From assembly GCA_937952305.1 (NCBI GenBank), contig CALFZO010000179.1, forward strand, positions 1 through 45,298: a DNA stretch of 45,298 nt, written 5' to 3'. The notes under the pieces were generated by a model. The model was given only the letters and a program-made list of their open reading frames with translations. It did no database searches and was not told where the DNA came from. Origin of the DNA: an uncultured Anaerolineales bacterium (GTDB lineage Bacteria; Chloroflexota; Anaerolineae; Anaerolineales; UBA6663). The position numbers and the translations under genes are program-made. Shown here piece after piece: positions 15,446 through 22,832 of this stretch. The first letter of the stretch is position 1. Each line of letters opens with the position of its first letter.

Positions 15446-17626
15446 TCAGCGTCTGACGAGCGGCAGATATACCCAGGGCGCCAGGCAGGCGGGGTTGGCG
15501 TAGACGCTCACCGACGACAGGTGGTTGTCCACGCGCGTCGTGGCGTCAAACCAGTCGTTGGATAGGTCTGGGTCGCTCAACACGAAGCACACGCTGGGGC
15601 CGCTCAAGTTCGCGTCGCGGTAGACCCGCACCGACCAGCCTGCGCCGACCTTCAGCGACGAGGTCTGGTCCTCCCACTCCGCGCCGCAGTCGGTGACGTT
15701 GAAGTTGTTGACGACGTTCTCGATGCACGGCGCCGGGCCGGTGTAATCGCCGCCCTGGTAAAGCTCGACGGCCTGCGGCGTCGTGCCGTCCAGGTCGCGG
15801 ATATCGGCCACCACGCCGTCCAGGACGTTGCTGTCGATGTTGATCGTCGTGGCGCCCCAGGTCTCGTTGTGGCCGCCGCTGTACTGGCGCAGCCGCTGCC
15901 GGTCCACCCACAAAGAGTTATCCAGACAGGCCAGGTTGAACAGGCTGACGGTCGGGCGGTACTGATAGGGCAGGATCCAGACCGCCGGCCAGACCACGTC
16001 CGGCACGGCCGGGTTGCTGACGAAGTCGCTCAGGTAGGAGCGGCAAGTGGAGCCGTAGACGCCGGCCAAGTTGCCGCGCGCGTGCAACTGCGCGGTCCAG
16101 CCCGCCATGAAAGACCGGGCGGACTCGCGGCAGGCGGTGTCCCCCTGCGGCGGGAAATAGGCCTCCAGGTCGTAGTACAACACGCTGCCGGTCTTGTCGG
16201 CGAAGGTCAGACCCAGCCGGGCGGCCGTCTCGACGGCGGCGTTGGCCTCGGCCACGCCCTGGTTATAGGCGACGGCCGGGTCCGCGCTCATGCGCGAGAG
16301 GAAGCCCGAACAGGACGCCTGCGGCCCCACCCAGGTAGGGATGAAGCGCCAGCCCTGCACCGCCAACTGGGCCAGGTAGTCGGCCGTCAGTGTGCCGCAG
16401 TTGGCGCGGCTGGAGCCGCCGATATACAGGTTCCAGACCCGGTACGGGCCGTTGGTGATCCAGTCCTGCATCTGCGCCAGGCTGGGCTGGGTGCAGCTGT
16501 CGAAGCCCTGGCCGGACATCGTCCGCGTGCGCGGCTGGAGCGCGGCCGATAAGCTGGCCGGCGCGTCGGCCGCCGGCGCAACCTCCGGCGGCGCGGCCGT
16601 GCGCGTCACCAGCCGTTCGGCGCCGCCGGGCAAAGCGAGCGCGGCCCAGGTGCGGCCGCCGTCCAGGCTGCGCCCCAGGCGCGCCTCGGTGAGGCAGTCC
16701 GCGCCCGGCACGCAGCGCCCGTGCGTCAACAGCGCCCACAAGATGTCGGGCGTCACCGCCGCCAGGTCTGTGATCGCGCCAGCCGGGTTGGCCGCGCCAT
16801 TGTCCGCCGCGGCCCAGGTCTGCCCGCCATCGGCGGTGACCAGGAAGCCCAGGCGCTCGCCCTCGACAAAAGGCAGAGCGCCGTTGGTGGCCGTGGACAG
16901 GACCGGGGCCAGGAGCGGCCGCCGGCCGGCGAGTTGGCCGTCCAACGCGCTGGCGCGCCAGGTGCGGCCGCCATCGGCGGTGGTGTACAGCTCATCGCCG
17001 GCGACGCCGCCCACCAGCCAGCCGACCGTGGACGACGCGAAGCGCAAGTGACCGCTGACCGGCAGGCTCGACCGGGTCCAGGTGCGGCCGCCATCGCCGG
17101 TGCGGAAGAGAGTCGCCCGGCTGAAGCTGCGGCTGGTGGCGCGCTCCACCAGCAGCCAGCCGGTACGCGCGTCGATGAACTGCAGCGCCACGCGCTCGGC
17201 CAGGGCGTCCGGCTCGCCGGCCTGGAAGAGGCTCAGCGCCGCGCGCCGCCAGGTGCGCCCGCCGTCGGCGGTGCGCGCCAGCTCGAAGACGGGTTCGCCA
17301 TCGGGAGCGGCCGCCAGCAGCGCCAGCCAGCCGGAGCCATCCTCTAGAAAGTGCGCGGCCGCGATCTGGGCCGGCGCCAGGTCCGGGGGCGTCCGGTCTT
17401 CCCAGGCCGCGCCGGCGGTCGTCGTCCAGTACAGGCGTCCCTCCAGGAGCAGCCATCCCGTCTCAGCGGAGGCCGCGCCCAGGGCGGTGGGCAGGCCGCT
17501 CGGTCCCGTATCCGCGGGCTGAGCGGCGACGGCGGGCGCGGCCAGGCCCGGCGTCGGGAGGCTCAGCGTCAGGGCCAGGAGGATTGACAAGCAGTCGCGC
17601 AGGGATGAGATCACGGGCGTCTTCAT
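15446..17626 (-). CDS. exported BNR-repeat protein with DUF1906 glycoside-hydrolase-like domain
   Basis: 726 residues. A signal peptide (about 1-30, SILLALTLSLPTPGLAAP) leads into five or more BNR/Ycf48-like beta-propeller repeats marked by Asp-box motifs such as TADGGRTWRR, TGDGGRTWTR, TADGGRTWRA and SLDGGRTWAA (about 60-330). From about 372 a DUF1906 (Rv2525c-like) TIM-barrel begins at GFDSCTQPS, with the acidic pair in VLYYDLEAYF. The C-terminal ~120 residues look like a beta/gamma-crystallin-type domain (VELYQGGDYTGPAPC). The protein ends in WVYLPLVRR, the terminal motif seen on many exported Chloroflexota proteins. Inferred role: surface or secreted glycan-binding or -cleaving protein. 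It stands alone. Confidence 0.8.
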   Translation of the reverse strand: MKTPVISSLRDCLSILLALTLSLPTPGLAAPAVAAQPADTGPSGLPTALGAASAETGWLLLEGRLYWTTTAGAAWEDRTPPDLAPAQIAAAHFLEDGSGWLALLAAAPDGEPVFELARTADGGRTWRRAALSLFQAGEPDALAERVALQFIDARTGWLLVERATSRSFSRATLFRTGDGGRTWTRSSLPVSGHLRFASSTVGWLVGGVAGDELYTTADGGRTWRASALDGQLAGRRPLLAPVLSTATNGALPFVEGERLGFLVTADGGQTWAAADNGAANPAGAITDLAAVTPDILWALLTHGRCVPGADCLTEARLGRSLDGGRTWAALALPGGAERLVTRTAAPPEVAPAADAPASLSAALQPRTRTMSGQGFDSCTQPSLAQMQDWITNGPYRVWNLYIGGSSRANCGTLTADYLAQLAVQGWRFIPTWVGPQASCSGFLSRMSADPAVAYNQGVAEANAAVETAARLGLTFADKTGSVLYYDLEAYFPPQGDTACRESARSFMAGWTAQLHARGNLAGVYGSTCRSYLSDFVSNPAVPDVVWPAVWILPYQYRPTVSLFNLACLDNSLWVDRQRLRQYSGGHNETWGATTINIDSNVLDGVVADIRDLDGTTPQAVELYQGGDYTGPAPCIENVVNNFNVTDCGAEWEDQTSSLKVGAGWSVRVYRDANLSGPSVCFVLSDPDLSNDWFDATTRVDNHLSSVSVYANPACLAPWVYLPLVRR

Positions 17627-17710
17627 TAGGCGGCCATTCTGGCCGAGGGAGACCCCTCTGCCCAGAGGCGGCGGGCGCGGCCAGGTTAGAAATGCCGGCG
17701 GCCGGCGCCG

Positions 17711-19597
17711 TTAGGACGCCGGGTTGTTCGGCGGAGTTCCCGTTTCCGGGCCTGTGCTGAAGGCCATCGTGTACAGGTCGAAGTAGCGTCCGCGCCGCTC
17801 CAGCAGTTCGGCGTGCGCGCCGGCCTCGATGATGCGGCCGTGATCCATCACCACGATCTTGTCGGCCTTGGTGATGGTGGACAGGCGGTGGGCGATGACG
17901 AAGGCCGTGCGGCCCTTGAGCAGGCGCTCCAGCGCGGCCTGGATCAGGCGCTCGGTCTGGGTGTCCACGCTGGAGGTGGCCTCGTCCAGGATCAGGATGC
18001 GCGGATCGGCCAGCAGCGCGCGCGCAAAGGACACCAACTGCTTCTGGCCGCCCGAGAGGATGGCGCCGCCCTCGCCGACCTTGGCCGCGTAGCCGCCGTC
18101 GAGCTCGCGGATGAAGGCGTGCGCGCCCACGGCTTCGGCGGCGGCCTGGATCGCGTCCGGCGGGGCGTCCAGGCGGCCATAGGCGATGTTCTCGCCGACG
18201 GTGCCCGAGAACAGGAAGGGCTCCTGCAGCACCACGCCCATCTGCTGGCGCAGCGAGTCCTGCGTCACCGTGCGCACGTCGTGGCCGTCGATCAGCACCG
18301 CGCCCTCGGTCACATCATAGAAGCGTGAGAGCAGCTTCACCAGCGTGGACTTGCCGGCGCCGGTCTCGCCCACCAGCGCGATGGTCTGGCCGGGCTCCAC
18401 GCGCAGGTTGATATCGCTCAAAATCGGCACGCCGGCCCGGTCATACTTAAAGCCGACGTCGCGAAACTCCACCGCGCCGTGGATGGGCGGCAGCGGACGC
18501 GCGTCCGGGGCGTCGGCGACGTCCACCGGCGTATCCAGGAGTTCGAAGACGCGCTCGCTGCTGACCATGGTGGCCTGGAAGGTGTTGTAGCGCTGCGAGA
18601 GGTCGCGGATCGGGTCGAAGAAGCGGTCGATGTACAAAGCAAAGGCCACCAGCGTGCCGGCCGTCAGGTCCGGGACGGGCAGGCCCAGCACCTGGCCGGC
18701 CGGGCCGGCCAGCACGGCGCGCCCGCCGACGTACAGCACCAGGGCCAGCGCCAGGCTGCCGATGAAGTCCACGGTCGGGAAGAAGATGGACGTGATCAGG
18801 GCGGCGTAGTTGGTGGCGGTGAGCAGGTTGCCGTTGACCTTCTCGGCGAAGATCTGGCGGTTGAGGTCCTCGCGGCTGAAAGACTGGACCACACGCACGC
18901 CGACGATGTTCTCGTTGAGCACGGCGTTCACCCAGCCCACGGCCGAGCGCACCTTGCGGTAGCTCTCCCGGGCACGGCGCCGGAAGATCTCGGTGGCCCC
19001 GGCCATGAGCGGCAGCACCAGGAAGCTGAGCAGCGAGAGCTGCCAGTTGAGCGCGAACATGGCCAGCGTGATGCCGAACAGGTCTAAAAAATCGCGCGCC
19101 ACGGCGATGATGGCCCAGACGATGAACTCGCGGATGGTGGAGACGTCGTTGACCAGACGCGAGACCAGGCGCCCGACGGCGTAGCGGCTGTAGAAGCCGA
19201 GCGACAGCGCCTGCAGGTGCGCGAACAGGCGCTGGCGCAGGTCGTAGATGATGCTCTGGCCGGTGGTCGACATCAGCCGGATGCGCAGGAAGGTGCCGAC
19301 CCAGAAGGCGCCGGCGGCCAGCCCGTACAGGCCCACGGCCTGGCCCAGCCGGGCCGCGTCGCCGCGGGCGATGCCCTCGTCCAGGGCGATCTTGATCAGG
19401 TACGGCCCGGCCACGTAACCGGTCATGGCCACCGTCATGCACAGCAAGGCGGCCAGGATGCGCCAGCGGTACGGCGCGATGTAGGTCCACAGCCGGCGCG
19501 CGATCTGCGGGTCATAGGCCTTCCCCAGGATGTCGTCGTCGGCGTTGGGGTTGGCGGGCGGCTGGGCTTTGGGGGCGGTCTGTGCTTTAGCGGCCAT
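17711..19597 (-). CDS. ABC exporter half-transporter, canonical ATPase site subunit
   Basis: 628 residues from the ATG at 19597; the GTG at 19612 would place the start inside an inverted repeat and has no ribosome site. Type-I exporter: six-helix transmembrane domain (about 35-320), then a nucleotide-binding domain with Walker A GETGAGKST, signature LSGGQKQ, Walker B ILILDEATSS with the catalytic Glu, and H-loop IAHRLSTI. All are consensus. Its upstream partner (19683-21551) has a degenerate site, so the two most likely form an asymmetric heterodimer exporting a drug, lipid or peptide. They are separated by 85 nt containing a palindromic element. Confidence 0.9.
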   Translation of the reverse strand: MAAKAQTAPKAQPPANPNADDDILGKAYDPQIARRLWTYIAPYRWRILAALLCMTVAMTGYVAGPYLIKIALDEGIARGDAARLGQAVGLYGLAAGAFWVGTFLRIRLMSTTGQSIIYDLRQRLFAHLQALSLGFYSRYAVGRLVSRLVNDVSTIREFIVWAIIAVARDFLDLFGITLAMFALNWQLSLLSFLVLPLMAGATEIFRRRARESYRKVRSAVGWVNAVLNENIVGVRVVQSFSREDLNRQIFAEKVNGNLLTATNYAALITSIFFPTVDFIGSLALALVLYVGGRAVLAGPAGQVLGLPVPDLTAGTLVAFALYIDRFFDPIRDLSQRYNTFQATMVSSERVFELLDTPVDVADAPDARPLPPIHGAVEFRDVGFKYDRAGVPILSDINLRVEPGQTIALVGETGAGKSTLVKLLSRFYDVTEGAVLIDGHDVRTVTQDSLRQQMGVVLQEPFLFSGTVGENIAYGRLDAPPDAIQAAAEAVGAHAFIRELDGGYAAKVGEGGAILSGGQKQLVSFARALLADPRILILDEATSSVDTQTERLIQAALERLLKGRTAFVIAHRLSTITKADKIVVMDHGRIIEAGAHAELLERRGRYFDLYTMAFSTGPETGTPPNNPAS

Positions 19598-19608
19598 CGG
19601 CGGTTCGG

Positions 19609-19679
19609 CCACAGAGACACCGAGACGCCGAGCGCCTCGAGCCTCCGTGGAATCTCCGTGTCTCCGTGTCTCGGTGGTG
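19609..19679. repeat. imperfect inverted repeat built of ~8-bp CGGAGACA-type units
   Basis: The left arm (from 19610) and the right arm (ending about 19679) match as reverse complements at 19 of 23 positions. Each arm is itself a short tandem of ACACCGAG/ACACGGAG-like units. It fills the gap between the two ABC genes. It resembles dispersed REP-like palindromes seen in several large bacterial genomes. A role in mRNA stability is inference. Confidence 0.5.
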
Positions 19680-19682
19680 CAT

Positions 19683-21551
19683 TTACTTCAGCGCGCTCGG
19701 CCGGAGCGGCTGGGTGGCGGGCTGGACGTGCGTATCCGGGCGCTCGGCCTTGGGCTGGCGGTCGCCCGCCGCTGGCGCCCCCGGTTCGGGCGGTTCATCC
19801 AGGAACAGCATCTCTCGCTGGAACTGCTCCTGGTCCTTGAGCTGCAGGTTGTAGATCTCCTGGTACAGACCGGGCGCGGCCACCAGCTCGGCGTGCCGGC
19901 CGCGCTGCACGATCCGGCCGCCGTCCAGCACCAGGATCAGGTCGGCGCGCTTCACCGTGGACAGGCGCTGGGCGATGACGAAGGTGGTGCGGCCGCGCAT
20001 GAGCGTGTCCAGGGCCTGCTGGATCAGGTACTCGGTGCGCGTGTCCACGCTGGAGGTGGCGTCGTCCAGGATCAGCAGGCGCGGGTCCATCAGCAGCGCC
20101 CGGGCGATGGCCACGCGCTGGCGTTGGCCGCCGGAAAGCGTGACGCCGCGCTCGCCGACCACCGTGGCGTAGCCGTCCGGGAGGCCCAGGATGAAGTCGT
20201 GGGCGCGGGCCGCCTGGGCCGCCGCCACGATCTCAGCCTCGGAGGCGTCCGGCCGGCCATAGGCGATGTTCTCGCGCAGGGTGGCCGAAAACAACAGCGA
20301 GCTCTGCAGCACCAGGCCGATCTGCGACCGCAAGGACTTGAGCTCGACGCCGCGGATGTCGTGGCCGTCGATGAGCACGTGCCCGGCGGTGGGGTCGTAG
20401 AAGCGCGGCAGCAGGTTGATCAGGCTGGTCTTGCCGCTGCCGGTGGGGCCGATCAGGGCGATCACCTGGTTGGGCTCGGCGCTGAAACTCACGGCGTGGA
20501 GGGCGCGCTTCTCGCCGCGATAGGCGAACGAGACCTCTGCAAACTGCACGTGGCCGCGCACCGGCGGCAGCGCCGGCGCGCCCGGCGCCACCGTGATCTC
20601 CTCGGGCACGTCCAGGATCTCATACAGCCGCTGCCCGCCGGCGATGGCCTCGCCGGCCGCGCCGATGGCGAAGCCCAACTGCTGGGTGGGCGCGGCCAGC
20701 AGCAGCAGGTACGCGTTGAAGGCCACCACCTCGCCCAGCGTCATCGCGCCGGCGATGACCAGGTTGCCGCCCAGCCACAGCACCAGCGTGGTGGCGATCA
20801 TCACCAAGACCGTCATCGTCGGCAGGTAGGTGCCCCAGGTGCGCACGATGGTGATGCGCGCGGCATACAGCTCGCGGTTGGCCACGTCGAACTTGGCCAC
20901 CTCGTGCGCGCCGCGCGCGAAGGCCTTCACCACCTGCACGCCGCTGGCGTACTCCTGCACGGCCGAGGAAACCGCGCCCAGGGCCTGGTCTACGCGCAGG
21001 AACATCGGCTCGACGATGCGGCCCAGCCGCAGCGAGATCAGCACCAGCACCACCAGCGGCGCGGCGCTGATCAGGGCCAGCGTCGGGCTGGCGCGCACCA
21101 GCAGGACGACCACGCCGCCCAGCAGCAGGATCAGGTTGAGCAGGTCCAGGCCGCCTTGCCCGAGGAAACGCGACAGGGCGCTGACGTCCTCGGTGCAGCG
21201 GCTCATCAGCTGGCCGGTCGGCATCTGGTCGTGGAAGCCGAAGTGCAGGCGCTGGATCTTGTTGTACAGGGCGTTGCGCAGGTCATAGCCGGCTTGGTTC
21301 ACCAGCCACTCGCCCAGGTAGCGCCGGAAGAACGCAAAGACCGCGCGCAGCAGGCCGATGGCGACGATCAGCCCGGCCGCCTGGGCCATCACCGTCACGC
21401 TCTGCGTGCGCAGGCCGTCGTCGATGACGTACTGGATGATGCTGGGCGTGATCAGGCTCGTGGCGGTGACGCCGAGCAGGCAGACCACCAGGGCGAGGAC
21501 GTGCCTCAGGTAGCGGCGCTGGGATTTGAGGAAGCGTAACAGGATCGCCAT
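19683..21551 (-). CDS. ABC exporter half-transporter, degenerate ATPase site subunit
   Basis: 622 residues from the ATG at 21551, which has CGGGAG upstream; an in-frame ATG at 21578 coincides with a TACAAT -10-like box and is less likely. Six transmembrane helices, then the nucleotide-binding domain: Walker A GPTGSGKTS and signature LSGGQRQ are intact. Walker B reads LLILDDATSS (Asp for the catalytic Glu) and the H-loop reads IAQRLSTV (Gln for His). These two changes are the known hallmark of the degenerate subunit in heterodimeric exporters such as TM287/288, BmrCD and LmrCD. The charged C-terminal tail (after ~575) is rich in Pro and Glu. First gene of a two-gene operon with 17711-19597. 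Confidence 0.9.
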   Translation of the reverse strand: MAILLRFLKSQRRYLRHVLALVVCLLGVTATSLITPSIIQYVIDDGLRTQSVTVMAQAAGLIVAIGLLRAVFAFFRRYLGEWLVNQAGYDLRNALYNKIQRLHFGFHDQMPTGQLMSRCTEDVSALSRFLGQGGLDLLNLILLLGGVVVLLVRASPTLALISAAPLVVLVLISLRLGRIVEPMFLRVDQALGAVSSAVQEYASGVQVVKAFARGAHEVAKFDVANRELYAARITIVRTWGTYLPTMTVLVMIATTLVLWLGGNLVIAGAMTLGEVVAFNAYLLLLAAPTQQLGFAIGAAGEAIAGGQRLYEILDVPEEITVAPGAPALPPVRGHVQFAEVSFAYRGEKRALHAVSFSAEPNQVIALIGPTGSGKTSLINLLPRFYDPTAGHVLIDGHDIRGVELKSLRSQIGLVLQSSLLFSATLRENIAYGRPDASEAEIVAAAQAARAHDFILGLPDGYATVVGERGVTLSGGQRQRVAIARALLMDPRLLILDDATSSVDTRTEYLIQQALDTLMRGRTTFVIAQRLSTVKRADLILVLDGGRIVQRGRHAELVAAPGLYQEIYNLQLKDQEQFQREMLFLDEPPEPGAPAAGDRQPKAERPDTHVQPATQPLRPSALK

Positions 21552-21576
21552 AGAGGGGCTCCCGAGGGGAACTGCC

Positions 21577-21582
21577 ATTGTA
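21577..21582 (-). promoter_or_regulatory. -10-like TACAAT upstream of the ABC operon
   Basis: On the - strand TACAAT lies about 26 nt before the ATG at 21551, leaving a leader of roughly 20 nt that contains CGGGAG. No consensus -35 box is seen at 17 nt. Confidence 0.35.
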
Positions 21583-21688
21583 CCGCAAGGGTGGACCCGC
21601 CGCCCGGAGCTATGAGTCAGGGACGCTCAGCGGCTGAATAAGTTGGACCAAACCAGGCTCGGCCATTTACGCCGGCGGGGAAGGCGGG

Positions 21689-21718
21689 GAGGCCGGCTCG
21701 AGGCACGCGGCCGGCCTC
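21689..21718. terminator. hairpin without T-run at the end of the sigma/anti-sigma operon
   Basis: GAGGCCGGC (21689-21697) pairs with GCCGGCCTC (21710-21718) around a 12-nt loop, overlapping the stop codon of the 21717 gene. No T-run follows, so termination is uncertain; it may only stabilise the 3' end. Confidence 0.35.
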
Positions 21719-22106
21719 ACAGGCGCGGCCGGCTGAACTCCACCAGCGAGACCAGGAGCGCGGCTAGGGCCAGACCCAGACCCAGCGCCAGCACCGGCCA
21801 GAGGCGCCCCAGGTCCAGGGCGTAGATCAACGCCAGCGTCTCAAAGCGCAGGCGGGCCGCGTAGACATCGGCTGTCGGCGGCAGCAGGCGCCAGAACCAG
21901 ACGGCCACCCCGGACGCGGCGAGCACGAACAGGCTCAGGGCGTAATCCAGCCACTCCAGCCGAAAACGGGGGCGCGCGGTCTGGGTCAGCCCGTGGATGC
22001 GCGCCAAAACCGCTGGCGCCAAGGCCGCCGGCGGCTGGGCCAGCGGCTGCCCGCGCAGGGCGGCCTCGATCTGGGCCTGAGCCATCCGTTCGCGGTCAGC
22101 GGTCAT
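21717..22106 (-). CDS. small two-helix membrane protein, candidate anti-sigma factor
   Basis: 129 residues from the ATG at 22106, which has AGGAGG 9 nt upstream; a GTG at 22115 is also in frame. The first ~50 residues are soluble and helical, then come two hydrophobic helices, about 52-71 and 100-121. The gene overlaps the end of the sigma-factor gene by 11 nt. That position and topology (cytoplasmic N-terminus plus membrane anchor) are those of an ECF anti-sigma factor. However, the HxxxCxxC zinc motif of the common ZAS class is absent and I do not recognise the family. The assignment rests on context. Confidence 0.6.
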   Translation of the reverse strand: MTADRERMAQAQIEAALRGQPLAQPPAALAPAVLARIHGLTQTARPRFRLEWLDYALSLFVLAASGVAVWFWRLLPPTADVYAARLRFETLALIYALDLGRLWPVLALGLGLALAALLVSLVEFSRPRL

Positions 22107-22674
22107 CTGCCTCACCCTCCTCGTACGCGCGCAGCGCCTCGCGCAGACGCGCCCGCGCGCGAAACAGGCCCGTCTTCACCGTGCCGAGCGGCAGGCTGGT
22201 GATGCCCGCAATCTCGTCGTAGGCCAGCCCTTGCTGGAAACGGAGCGAGATCAACAGTTGATAGCCCGCCGGCAGGCGCTCGATCGCGTCTTGCAGCCAG
22301 GCCCGGCGCTCCTGGTCTTCCACCCCGGCGGCCGCCTCCGCGCCGGCCGGCGACTCGTCCGGGATCTCGCCGATCTGCTCCTCCCCCAGGGCGTTCAGGT
22401 CGCGGCGCAGGCCCGGCAGGCGGTTGTAGCACAGGTTGGTCACGATGCGGTACAGCCAGGTCCCAAAGCGGGCCTGCCCGCGAAAGTGGGGCAGCGCCAG
22501 CCAGGCCCGGACAAAGGCCTCCTGGGCCACGTCCTCGGCTTCCTGCGGGTGGCCGAGCACGCGCAGGGCCAGGTGATACACGAAGCGTTGATGCTCCAGC
22601 ACCAGCCGGCCAAACGCTTCCGCATCACCCGCTTGCGCGCGCTGGATCCAGACACGCTCATCCGCCTCCGCCAC
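22096..22674 (-). CDS. ECF-type RNA polymerase sigma factor
   Basis: 192 residues from the GTG at 22674, preceded by AAGGAAGG. Region 2 is clear (LRVLGHPQEAEDVAQEAFVR and FGTWLYRIVTNLCYN). An acidic linker (near 100-120) comes next, and region 4 reads LPAGYQLLISLRFQQGLAYD followed by the helix-turn-helix LPLGTVKTGLFRARARL. Length and layout are normal for the ECF class. It is transcribed from a promoter (22696-22721) whose sequence matches the promoter of the divergent DUF4097 gene, which indicates autoregulation with that gene as a target. The next gene overlaps it and may encode its anti-sigma factor. Confidence 0.92.
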   Translation of the reverse strand: MAEADERVWIQRAQAGDAEAFGRLVLEHQRFVYHLALRVLGHPQEAEDVAQEAFVRAWLALPHFRGQARFGTWLYRIVTNLCYNRLPGLRRDLNALGEEQIGEIPDESPAGAEAAAGVEDQERRAWLQDAIERLPAGYQLLISLRFQQGLAYDEIAGITSLPLGTVKTGLFRARARLREALRAYEEGEADDR

Positions 22675-22695
22675 ACAGCCTTCCTTATCCGGTTA

Positions 22696-22721
22696 GACCG
22701 GCCCGGCCCGGAAAAGTTTCA
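22696..22721 (-). promoter_or_regulatory. ECF-type promoter of the sigma-factor gene
   Basis: On the - strand: -35 TGAAAC (22721-22716), a 16-nt spacer starting TTTTCCGG, and -10 GGTC (22699-22696). TGAAAC is the -35 core recognised by several ECF sigma factors. The predicted start is about 15 nt before the GTG. Confidence 0.75.
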
Positions 22722-22766
22722 CTGAGGTACTCCGCGCCGCCGGCCCAGGTTCAGCCGCGCCGGAGG

Positions 22767-22792
22767 TGAAACTTTCCGGCCGGCCGCCGGTC
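22767..22792 (+). promoter_or_regulatory. ECF-type promoter of the DUF4097 operon
   Basis: -35 TGAAAC (22767-22772), a 16-nt spacer starting TTTCCGG, and -10 GGTC (22789-22792). Same boxes and same spacing as the divergent promoter at 22696-22721. AGGAGG follows before the ATG at 22833. Confidence 0.75.
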
Positions 22793-22832
22793 AAACTGAG
22801 CAAGACGGGACAGACAACCAGGAGGCAACGAG

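Noticed and set aside
19610..19679. CRISPR or insertion sequence at the repeated region
   Set aside because: Only one inverted pair of short units, no spacers and no transposase. It is treated as a REP-like palindrome.
19530..21539. 669-codon open frame on the + strand
   Set aside because: Antisense to the ABC transporter that has all expected motifs.
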